NCBI GenBank assembly: GCA_003973585.1
Contig: QNYN01000003.1
Span: forward strand, 1-7,594
DNA: 7,594 nucleotides
From: Fusobacteriota bacterium
Lineage (GTDB): Bacteria > Fusobacteriota > Fusobacteriia > Fusobacteriales > Fusobacteriaceae
Reading direction: 5' to 3'
Below, piece after piece: positions 1 to 6,057 of the stretch; position 1 is the stretch's first letter, and each line of letters opens with the position of its first letter. The notes beneath the pieces were generated by a model that made no database searches, was not told the origin of the DNA, and saw nothing but the letters and a program-made list of their open reading frames with translations. A program made the position numbers and the translations under genes.

Positions 1-1064
1 GGTATCTTTCTGTGTTTTTTTAATTCTTTTTCTAATTCTTCGGATTTCTTTATTCCTTGAATATTGTTAAAATGTTTTTTACTAAACTTTACACTACTAA
101 AATCTTTTGGATTTTGAGTTTTTAAAAGAGAAATATTTCCACTTAATTCTAGGATATCGTGGTGTCCTTTAATATTCATAGGATCCCAAATATAAGTTAA
201 TTTAGAGTCTTGGCTAAGTGAGTGCTTTACTGTGTGGAGTGTCCCAGAGTTTTTAGAAGTAGCTACTACAAATATCCCACGGGTTAATCCACTTTGTAGT
301 CTATTTCTTTGAGTTAAAAATATATCTTCTATTTTTCTAGAAGGATGAATTTCAGATAATAAAAACCCATTTTTCTCTAAAATTTCATAAGCTAGTTTTT
401 CATTTTCTTTAGGATATATTTTTTGAGCTAACCCATATCCTAATACTGCTCCTGTAAGTCCTCCCTTTTTGAGAGAGCCTATATGCCCATAGGTATCTAT
501 TCCTAGAGCTAAGCCACTAATGTTCCACCAACCCATGTCATATAGCGATTCAGCCACTTTTATAGCTACTTTCTCACTATACTTTGGTTCTACCTTTCGA
601 GATCCAATTATAGCTAAAGATTTTTCCAATTCTTCATCTGATGGAAGATTTCCTTTTACAAATAAAGTAAATGGAGGATCTGAGAGTTCTTTTAGAGATT
701 TAGGGTACTTTTTATCATTAAAATTTATTATTTCTATATTTTCTTTATGACATAATTCAATTTCTGATTTAGCAATATTAAATAACTCATTTATTCTAGA
801 TTTATTTAAAAATAAAGTTTTTAACTTTTCTTTTCTGCCTTCTACTTTTTTTCTTGGATATTTGAGAGAGAAAGAAGTAGAAATTTTCTCTATTTCTTTC
901 TCTATTTCAGTATCTTCAAGGTTAAATATATTGATATTTTTATTATTTGTTTCTAAAAATAAATGAAATAAAATATCATGGTTAATTAAAGGCTTTTTAA
1001 ATCGCCCTTCTGTAAGTTCCGAATATATAATTGAAAAAACTAAACATTCCTTTTGGTTATACAT
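1..1064 (-). CDS. dprA: DprA/SMF-family DNA-processing protein, divergent, partial at the 3' end
   Basis: An open frame starts at ATG 1064-1062 and runs to the window edge without a stop (354 codons visible). The start is supported by AAGGGG five bases upstream. DprA normally binds single-stranded DNA in the cytoplasm and loads RecA during transformation. Family marks seen: a YP..L...DPP segment (Y120-P131) leading into the Rossmann domain, AIIGSRK (151-157), SGLALGIDT..H (183-194), AVLGYGL..IYP..N (206-221), LLSE (235-238), RNR..SGL (253-260) and SGTL (273-276). Departures seen: Leu187 where relatives usually have Arg or Lys (GLARGID), Leu-Thr at 250-251 where FP usually precedes the RNR motif, and TYIWDP where VFAVPG is usual. 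Residues 1-110 match nothing I recognise. It is the third gene of the selD operon, 18 nt after the coiled-coil gene. The fold is clear; a role in transformation is not, and a SLOG-type nucleotide sensor is an alternative. Confidence 0.8.
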   Translation of the reverse strand, partial: MYNQKECLVFSIIYSELTEGRFKKPLINHDILFHLFLETNNKNINIFNLEDTEIEKEIEKISTSFSLKYPRKKVEGRKEKLKTLFLNKSRINELFNIAKSEIELCHKENIEIINFNDKKYPKSLKELSDPPFTLFVKGNLPSDEELEKSLAIIGSRKVEPKYSEKVAIKVAESLYDMGWWNISGLALGIDTYGHIGSLKKGGLTGAVLGYGLAQKIYPKENEKLAYEILEKNGFLLSEIHPSRKIEDIFLTQRNRLQSGLTRGIFVVATSKNSGTLHTVKHSLSQDSKLTYIWDPMNIKGHHDILELSGNISLLKTQNPKDFSSVKFSKKHFNNIQGIKKSEELEKELKKHRKI

Positions 1065-1082
1065 GATGACCCCTTAACTCCT

Positions 1083-1883
1083 TTAAAACACCTTCTTCTC
1101 CACTAATTCTGCTAATTCATCTGCTATACTTAATACTTCTCCTATTTCTTTCTTTTCTTCCTCTGAAAATCTTTCTTTTTTTAAGAATTTAGTTTTAAAA
1201 CTTTTCACTAGTTTTGATATGAAATTATTTTTCTTTAGTTTAGCCATTAAGCTTTCTATACCTTGCTTTAATTTTAATCTAGTTGCTTCTAAAAGATTGA
1301 TTAATTTTTTGATTTCTCCTATTTTTTCCTCTATCAATGCAATCATTTTTTCATTTTCTTCTATACCTTGCTCATATTCTTTTATTTTTTCAGTTATTTT
1401 CTTCTTTTTTTCTTTAGTGATAGCTAATTTGGGGTTATCTTGTTTTTCGTCTATTTTAATATTTTTTAATTCTAATTCTTTATTAGAATTACTCTCTAAC
1501 TTCTGAAGTTTTATTTTACTTGAAATTTCTAAAGAATCAAAAAATTTAGCTCCATCTTCTAAAGTCTTTATACAATTTGTTTTTTCTTTGGCTAATAACG
1601 AGATTAGCTCCTCTAATTCATTTAAAACTTCTCGACTTCTTTCTCTTTTTTTTAGGTATTCATTTTTTACCTTTTCAAGGGTTTCTTCTAATTCTTTTGA
1701 TTTTTTAGATTGAAGGATACCCTTTACTTTTTCTTTCATCTCTATTTCTACCACTGTAGTTTTTATTTTTTCTGCAATTTCTCTAATATTTTCAGCTAGT
1801 TGTTTTAGATTTTCTTTTGTGAAAGTTTCTTTTGCTTTTTCAAATGCTTCATCTAAAGGTGTAACTTTTCTTGCTTTTTTCAT
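1083..1883 (-). CDS. Coiled-coil protein of unknown function
   Basis: I do not recognise this 266-residue protein. It is rich in Lys and Glu, has no signal peptide or membrane segment, no Trp, a single Cys (C104) and only two prolines (P9, P151), so it should be a cytoplasmic, mostly helical protein. Helical stretches with heptad-like spacing of Ile and Leu run over about residues 20-110 and 156-216 (for example I181, I184, I188, I191, L194, L198), separated by a polar break near residues 128-155 that includes N150-P151. A basic segment follows (217-236, many Lys) and then a short acidic amphipathic C-terminal helix (240-264). The start ATG lies one base after the selD stop, and its ribosome binding site (GAGGTGA) lies inside the last selD codons, which suggests translational coupling. 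The dprA-like gene follows after 18 nt. A scaffold or structural role is possible, but coiled coils resemble each other by composition and no function should be assigned. Confidence 0.8.
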   Translation of the reverse strand: MKKARKVTPLDEAFEKAKETFTKENLKQLAENIREIAEKIKTTVVEIEMKEKVKGILQSKKSKELEETLEKVKNEYLKKRERSREVLNELEELISLLAKEKTNCIKTLEDGAKFFDSLEISSKIKLQKLESNSNKELELKNIKIDEKQDNPKLAITKEKKKKITEKIKEYEQGIEENEKMIALIEEKIGEIKKLINLLEATRLKLKQGIESLMAKLKKNNFISKLVKSFKTKFLKKERFSEEEKKEIGEVLSIADELAELVEKKVF

Positions 1884-1884
1884 A

Positions 1885-2907
1885 TTATTTCACCTCAATT
1901 CTATATTCACTTCTACCTATTACTTCTCCTACAATACTAGATGGAATTTCTAGTTCTTCTAGATCTTTTAAAAGTGATACAGCATCTTCTGGATCTACTG
2001 AAATTAATAGTCCACCAGAAGTTTGAGGGTCGAATAAAATTTCTTCCATAGCAAATCCTATATCATTTAATTTTACTGTATCTCCTAAATATTTTCTATT
2101 TTTCTGTCCTGCTGATGTGATGAAAAACTCATTAGCGTATTCAAAAGCTTCTTTGATATAAAGAACTTTTGAGCTATCTATAATCATACTAATATTGTCG
2201 TTTAGCATCTCAGAAAGATGTCCTAAAAATCCAAATCCTGTAATATCAGTGCATCCATTTACCCTATATTTTTTCATCTTTTCTGCTGAATATTTATTTA
2301 GTGTTTCCATTATTTGTATAGCTTCTTTATAAGATCTTTCATTAGCCTCTTCTACACTATGAGCAGTGGTAACTATTCCAATTCCTAAAGGTTTAGTTAA
2401 AATCAATTTATCTCCTACTTTACATGTATTATTAGCTATTATTTTATCTGGATGAACTATTCCAGTTATAGATAATCCATATTTTGGGTTGTCATCATTT
2501 ATAGAATGACCACCACTTAAAATTCCACCTGATTCCATTACTTTTTCTGCTCCTCCCCTCAAAATTTCTCCTAAAATTTTAGAATCCATTTTTTCTGGGA
2601 AACAAACAATATTTAATGCCGTAAGAACTTCTCCTCCCATGGCATATACATCACTAAGGGCATTTGCAGCAGCAATTTTCCCGTAAGTATAAGGATCTTC
2701 TACAATGGGAGTAAAGAAGTCTAAAGTTTGTATAAGTGCTTTGTCATCACTTATTTTATATACTGCAGCATCATCAGCACTATCAAAACCTATCAATAGA
2801 TTTTTATCATATGCCTTTGGAATGTGAGCTAATACCTTTGATAGAACACCCGGTCCTATTTTAGAAGTTCAGCCTCCTCCACTACAAAAATTTTCAAATT
2901 TATCCAT
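1885..2907 (-). CDS. selD: Selenide, water dikinase (selenophosphate synthetase), selenocysteine-containing
   Basis: SelD makes selenophosphate from selenide and ATP in the cytoplasm; this is the selenium donor for selenocysteine and for 2-selenouridine in tRNA. The true start is ATG 2907-2905, preceded by GGGAGGTAATAAG. Codon 13 (2871-2869) is UGA, set in CSGGG-U-TSK, exactly where other SelD proteins have catalytic Cys or Sec, with K16 matching the essential Lys of E. coli SelD (C17..K20). Reading UGA as Sec gives 340 residues, close to the usual family length. Other family marks are [11 protein letters not shown] (40-50; ATP/Mg-binding aspartates), the T-D-F-F-T-P segment, [29 protein letters not shown] and DPQTSGGLL near the C-terminus. 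A gene caller that treats UGA as a stop would report only an internal 303-residue piece starting at TTG 2796, losing the active site. It leads the minus-strand operon. Confidence 0.95.
2841..2859 (-). promoter_or_regulatory. Bacterial SECIS element in selD mRNA
   Basis: The mRNA sequence ATAGGAC-CGGGT-GTTCTAT folds into a 7-bp stem (one G-U wobble) with a 5-nt loop. The loop begins 16 nt after the UGA and has G as its second base and U as its last, in line with the published model of bacterial SECIS elements (short stem-loop 16-37 nt downstream, G in the first two loop positions). It would recruit SelB with Sec-tRNA. It lies inside coding sequence (codons for about K16 to S23), so it is constrained both as RNA and as protein. 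Confidence 0.85.
2869..2871 (-). other. Selenocysteine codon (in-frame UGA, codon 13 of selD)
   Basis: The minus strand reads GGAGGC-TGA-ACTTCTAAA. The codon falls at the SelD catalytic position, the frame is open and SelD-like on both sides, a good ribosome binding site and ATG precede it, and a hairpin starts nine bases after it. Together these favour Sec insertion over a nonsense mutation. The upstream C8-S-G-G-G-U13 spacing resembles the Gly-rich catalytic loop of other SelD proteins. Confidence 0.93.
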
Positions 2908-2910
2908 CTT

Positions 2911-2920
2911 ATTACCTCCC
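2911..2920 (-). promoter_or_regulatory. Ribosome binding site deciding the selD start
   Basis: The minus strand reads GGGAGGTAAT, then AAG and the ATG at 2907. This strong Shine-Dalgarno sequence lies upstream of the UGA codon, which shows that translation is meant to begin there and read through UGA. No comparable site precedes the internal TTG at 2796. Confidence 0.85.
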
Positions 2921-3003
2921 ATATTTTTTTACATTTTACCACCTTTCATAGGTTAATACAATTTAATATAATGAAGAGATTACTGATATGTGTTTTTTGA
3001 AAT

Positions 3004-3032
3004 ATTATATAACGGTAGAAAATAAAAGGAAA
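3004..3032 (-). promoter_or_regulatory. Candidate promoter for the selD operon
   Basis: A perfect TATAAT lies on the minus strand at 3009-3004. Seventeen bases upstream is TTTCCT (3032-3027), a weak match to the -35 consensus. Transcription would start near 2997 and leave a leader of about 90 nt. A second, weaker possibility nearer the gene is TAAAAT in the stretch GGTGGTAAAATG. In such AT-rich DNA, -10-like hexamers arise by chance, so this is tentative. Confidence 0.35.
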
Positions 3033-3043
3033 AAAGCTTTTTT
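3030..3043. repeat. Perfect palindrome AAAAAAGCTTTTTT in the divergent spacer
   Basis: A 14-bp perfect inverted repeat lies between the divergent selD and cation-efflux genes, upstream of both candidate -10 boxes and overlapping the weak -35 regions. It could be a shared operator or a bent A-tract element, or simply chance in AT-rich sequence. It has no loop and no GC stem, so it is not a useful terminator. Confidence 0.4.
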
Positions 3044-3068
3044 AACTGTATAAATTTATAAATATACT
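3041..3068 (+). promoter_or_regulatory. Candidate promoter for the cation-efflux gene
   Basis: TTTAAC (3041-3046) and TATACT (3063-3068) are separated by 16 bp, with the Shine-Dalgarno GGAGG at 3081-3085 shortly downstream, giving a short leader. The spacer contains the perfect palindrome TATAAATTTATA (3049-3060), a position where a repressor such as a metal sensor could act. No specific regulator can be named from the sequence. Confidence 0.4.
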
Positions 3069-3090
3069 ATATGTTATTTAGGAGGTTTTG

Positions 3091-4026
3091 ATGAAAGGAA
3101 ATAAAATTATTTGGATTATTATATTTAATTTAGCAATTATTGTATCAGAAATATTTTTTGGAATATTATCAAATTCATATGCTCTAGTAGCAGATGCTCT
3201 TCATAATACTGGGGATGTAATGGCACTAGTTATAACATTTATAGCTATAAAATTAGGACAAAGGCAAACAACATTTAAATTTACATTTGGATTTTTAAAA
3301 GCAGAAATGATGGCAGCCTTTGTAAATAGTTTATTTTTGACTCTCACAATGTTATACATGATCTATGAAGGGATTAATAGATTTTTTAATCCTGTAGCCA
3401 TTGAATCAACTTATATGATTGTTATGGGGACTATAGCTATTATAGCCAATGGATTAAGTGCATATTTTTTAAATAAGATGAATGTTAGTCATAGCCATCA
3501 TCATCATGAGCATCATCACCATCACGAACATGAAGAGAAAAAAAGTGATGCAAATATTAAATCTGCATATCTTCATATGTTAAGTGATACCCTTATTTCT
3601 GTAGGAGTAGTTTTAGCAGGAGTTTTTATATTGTTCTTTAAAATTTACTATATAGACTCTATTTTAACTATAATTTTTTCTATATATATCCTTAAACATT
3701 CATATCCCCTTTTAAAAGATAGTTTTCTTTCTTTGTTAGATGCAAATATGACAGAAATTTCTATTGAAGATTTAGATTCTATTATAAAATCAGATGAAAG
3801 TGTATTGGAATATAATGATCTACACCTTTATAAACCTAGCTCAAAATACAATTTTATCTCTTTTCATATAGTTTTAAAAGACAATAAATTAAATTTAGGA
3901 GAAGTAGAAGAAATAACAGAAAAAATGAAAGAAAAATTAAGAGAACACCATTTTAATCATATTTTAATTCAAGTTGATTCAAAATCTCATATAAAAAATA
4001 CAATAAATTGTCAGATGGAAGAATAG
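3091..4026 (+). CDS. Cation diffusion facilitator (CzcD/ZitB-type zinc efflux transporter)
   Basis: This 311-residue inner-membrane protein should export Zn2+ (possibly Cd2+ or Co2+) in exchange for protons. The ATG at 3091 is preferred over a TTG at 3088, because GGAGG (3081-3085) is five bases from the ATG and only two from the TTG. About six hydrophobic segments are visible (roughly 6-26, 30-54, 71-92, 108-127, 159-182, 186-203), followed by a cytoplasmic C-terminal domain (about 210-311). The transport-site pairs are present: H38xxxD42 in segment 2 and H162xxxD166 in segment 5. This HD-HD arrangement is known from zinc-type members. Between segments 4 and 5 is a cytoplasmic His-rich loop (H134-H147, 11 His in 14 residues), typical of zinc-binding loops. 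The gene is divergent from selD. An 88-nt gap separates it from the next gene, so co-transcription is possible but not certain. Confidence 0.92.
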   Translation: MKGNKIIWIIIFNLAIIVSEIFFGILSNSYALVADALHNTGDVMALVITFIAIKLGQRQTTFKFTFGFLKAEMMAAFVNSLFLTLTMLYMIYEGINRFFNPVAIESTYMIVMGTIAIIANGLSAYFLNKMNVSHSHHHHEHHHHHEHEEKKSDANIKSAYLHMLSDTLISVGVVLAGVFILFFKIYYIDSILTIIFSIYILKHSYPLLKDSFLSLLDANMTEISIEDLDSIIKSDESVLEYNDLHLYKPSSKYNFISFHIVLKDNKLNLGEVEEITEKMKEKLREHHFNHILIQVDSKSHIKNTINCQMEE

Positions 4027-4042
4027 AAGTAAATAGTTTAAA

Positions 4043-4059
4043 TAAAGGTTGCACCTTTA
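4043..4059 (+). repeat. Small inverted repeat (7-bp stem, TGC loop) in the 88-nt gap
   Basis: TAAAGGT-TGC-ACCTTTA forms a perfect 7-bp stem with a 3-nt loop. AGTT before it and AACT after it could add four pairs across a 5-nt bulge. No run of T follows, so it is not a standard intrinsic terminator. It may be an operator overlapping a promoter, an mRNA processing or stability hairpin, or chance. Confidence 0.5.
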
Positions 4060-4078
4060 ACTATAAATAAGATAAGAT
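4049..4078 (+). promoter_or_regulatory. Weak candidate promoter for the class-V aminotransferase gene
   Basis: TTGCAC (4049-4054) and TAAGAT (4073-4078) have 18-bp spacing and match only part of each consensus. The -35 would sit on the inverted repeat at 4043-4059. If real, it would let the three downstream genes be expressed separately from the transporter gene. The evidence is thin. Confidence 0.22.
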
Positions 4079-4114
4079 TAATAGAAATAATAGTGCATAT
4101 TTAAGAGGTGGAAA

Positions 4115-5257
4115 ATGATTTATTTTGATAATGCAGCAACGACACTTCCTAAACCAAAGGAAGTAGGAGAAGCAATAATAAAAGCCCTTAATAATTTTGG
4201 GAATCCAAGTAGAGGAGGTCATAATTATTCTTTAGACTCTTCTAGAATTATATATGAAACACGAGAATTATTGGCGAAACTATTTAATGTAGAAAATCCA
4301 TTGGATATAGCTTTTACTAGTAATTCAACTATGTCATTAAATATGGCAATTTTAGGCTTAGGATTAGAAAAAGGGGATGAAGTAATAACTTCTACTTTAG
4401 AGCATAATTCAGTATTAAGGCCACTGTATAAGTTAGAAAATCAAGGGATTAAATTAAATTTTATAAATTCTGATAATAACGGAAATATTAATATTAAAGG
4501 TATTGAAAATAAAATAAATGAAAAAACTAAAGTAATTGTGATTACCCACGGTTCAAATTTAACTGGGAATTTAGTAGATATAACTAAAATAGGAGCCTTG
4601 TCAAAAAAATATAATCTTATATTTATTGTAGATTCTTCACAAACAGCAGGGATATTTCCTATAGATGTAAAAAACGATAATATAGATATTCTTTGTTTTA
4701 CAGGACATAAAGGACTTTTGGGACCTACTGGAACTGGGGGAATATATGTATCTCCTAAGATAAAATTAGATAAATTTCTTATAGGAGGAAGTGGATCCCA
4801 TTCTTTTGACCATGAACATCCATCTATTATGCCAGATAGATTAGAAGGAGGAACTCCTAATATTCATGGGATAGCTGGGTTAAATGCTAGTTTAAAATAT
4901 ATATTTAAAGTTGGAATGGACAATATTAGAAAAAAAGAATTATACTTAGCAAATAGATTTTATAACGGAATAAAAGAACTAAAATTTATAAAAATATATG
5001 GAGATTTTGAAACTACTTATCGTTGTCCTATTGTTACTATTAATTTTAAAGGAGTACCATCAAGTGATTTAGCAGATACTTTATCTGAAGATTATGGTAT
5101 AGCTACAAGATCTGGAATTCATTGTGCTCCATTATTACATAATGATTTTAATACTTCTAATCAAGGGATGGTTAGATTTAGTTTTTCTCATTTTAATACG
5201 GAAAAGGAAATTGATAGAGGAATAGAAGTATTAACGGAATTATCCAAATCATTATAA
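4115..5257 (+). CDS. Class-V aminotransferase: cysteine desulfurase / selenocysteine lyase family
   Basis: This 380-residue cytoplasmic PLP enzyme should remove sulfur (or selenium) from cysteine (or selenocysteine), leaving alanine. It starts at an ATG with AGAGGTGG just upstream. Seen: the N-terminal YFDNAATT (3-10), the PLP-stacking His in EHNS (H97), the D173-SSQ segment, the PLP lysine in TGHKG (K199), the GGT segment near 245-247, and the catalytic Cys in RSGIHCAPLLH (C337). It is full length for the family. The sequence looks like the short subgroup called cysteine desulfurase family protein (TIGR01977-like) rather than housekeeping IscS or SufS, and no scaffold gene (iscU, sufU) is nearby. 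Subgroups of this kind are reported near selD and other selenium genes, so with selD across the divergent spacer a selenium-supply role is a reasonable inference, but sulfur transfer cannot be excluded. The next gene follows after 46 nt. Confidence 0.9.
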   Translation: MIYFDNAATTLPKPKEVGEAIIKALNNFGNPSRGGHNYSLDSSRIIYETRELLAKLFNVENPLDIAFTSNSTMSLNMAILGLGLEKGDEVITSTLEHNSVLRPLYKLENQGIKLNFINSDNNGNINIKGIENKINEKTKVIVITHGSNLTGNLVDITKIGALSKKYNLIFIVDSSQTAGIFPIDVKNDNIDILCFTGHKGLLGPTGTGGIYVSPKIKLDKFLIGGSGSHSFDHEHPSIMPDRLEGGTPNIHGIAGLNASLKYIFKVGMDNIRKKELYLANRFYNGIKELKFIKIYGDFETTYRCPIVTINFKGVPSSDLADTLSEDYGIATRSGIHCAPLLHNDFNTSNQGMVRFSFSHFNTEKEIDRGIEVLTELSKSL

Positions 5258-5303
5258 AAACTAGATTATCTTTAGAAGAGATATTAGCAATAGGAGGGAA
5301 ATT

Positions 5304-6053
5304 ATGAAAGCAGCATTTTTTGATATTGATGGAACTATATATAGAGATTCACTTTTAACAGAGCATTTTAAAAGACTTATAAAGTATGAATTAATTGATC
5401 CTAGACAATGGGAAAATAAAGTAAAAGATTTATACACACAATGGGATAAAAGAGAAGGTGGGTATGATGAATATCTTTTAGGACTAGTAGATAGTTATGT
5501 AGAAGCTATTCAAGGGATTACTTTTGAGCAAAATGAATTTGTGGCAAATCAAGTTATAGATGTAAAAGCAGGAAGGGTTTATAAATATACAAAGGATAGG
5601 ATAAAATGGCATAAAGAACAAGGACATAAAGTTATTTTTATTTCAGGAAGCCCAGAATTTTTAGTTTCTAAAATGGCTAAGAAATATGGTGCAGATGACT
5701 ATTGTGGAACTATTTATCACTATGAAAATGGGAGATTTACAGGAGAAACTACTCCTATGTGGGATTCTGTCAGTAAACAAAAGGCAATAGATAAATTTGT
5801 AGAAAAATATAATATTGATTTATCAAAGTCTTATGCATACGGTGATACAAATGGTGATCTTACAATGATGAAAGCTGTAGGAAATCCAATTACAATTAAT
5901 CCTGCTAAGGGGTTATTAATAAATATAAAAAATGATGAAAAATTAAAAGAAAGAATTCAAATAATTGTTGAAAGAAAAGATGTGATTTATAGATTAGATC
6001 CAGATGTAGAAATCTATGAATGCTCATTTATAGAAGAAATTGAAGAGGAATAA
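5304..6053 (+). CDS. HAD-superfamily subfamily IB hydrolase (SerB-like phosphatase)
   Basis: This 249-residue cytoplasmic protein should be a Mg2+-dependent phosphomonoesterase. The start ATG has AGGAGGG at 5292-5298. All four HAD motifs are seen: motif I DIDGT with nucleophile D7 and acid D9, motif II with S114-G-S in VIFISGS, motif III Lys in SKQKAI (K160), and motif IV GDTNGD (D181, D185). A helical cap region (about residues 16-90) sits between motifs I and II, as in the IB class. The family includes phosphoserine phosphatase and also many enzymes of unknown substrate, and cap residues do not let me pick one. It lies 46 nt after the desulfurase-like gene, with no terminator visible between, and its stop codon is 4 nt before the next start, so it is co-transcribed with the flavin oxidoreductase. 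Confidence 0.9.
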   Translation: MKAAFFDIDGTIYRDSLLTEHFKRLIKYELIDPRQWENKVKDLYTQWDKREGGYDEYLLGLVDSYVEAIQGITFEQNEFVANQVIDVKAGRVYKYTKDRIKWHKEQGHKVIFISGSPEFLVSKMAKKYGADDYCGTIYHYENGRFTGETTPMWDSVSKQKAIDKFVEKYNIDLSKSYAYGDTNGDLTMMKAVGNPITINPAKGLLINIKNDEKLKERIQIIVERKDVIYRLDPDVEIYECSFIEEIEEE

Positions 6054-6057
6054 TATT

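Noticed and set aside
520..750. 76-residue plus-strand open frame
   Set aside because: It lies antisense within the dprA-like gene, has no recognisable protein features and no ribosome binding site; it is a shadow.
1219..1506. 95-residue plus-strand hydrophobic open frame
   Set aside because: It is antisense to the Lys/Glu-rich coiled-coil gene; its Phe/Leu/Ser-rich translation is what the complement of AAA/GAA codons produces.
1083..1883. TelA/KlaA-type toxic-anion resistance protein as identity of the coiled-coil gene
   Set aside because: The thought came from the selenium context and the helical composition only. The length is short for that family and no specific motif supports it.
1885..2796. 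selD starting at the internal TTG at 2796 (303 residues)
   Set aside because: It lacks the catalytic Gly-rich loop and has no ribosome binding site. The frame continues upstream through a UGA at the known Sec position to a well-placed ATG at 2907.
2869..2871. UGA as a nonsense mutation making selD a pseudogene
   Set aside because: The UGA sits exactly at the catalytic Cys/Sec site, with a SECIS-like hairpin downstream and an intact frame on both sides.
3030..3043. AAAAAAGCTTTTTT as an intrinsic terminator
   Set aside because: It has no loop and almost no GC pairs, and it lies upstream of two divergent genes, where no transcript is expected to end.
3088..3090. TTG start for the cation-efflux gene
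   Set aside because: The TTG is only two bases from GGAGG; the ATG directly after it has normal spacing.
6040..6057. TTG start for the flavin oxidoreductase, overlapping the HAD gene
   Set aside because: The extra residues are not family-like, and the ATG at 6058 has a ribosome binding site at good spacing.
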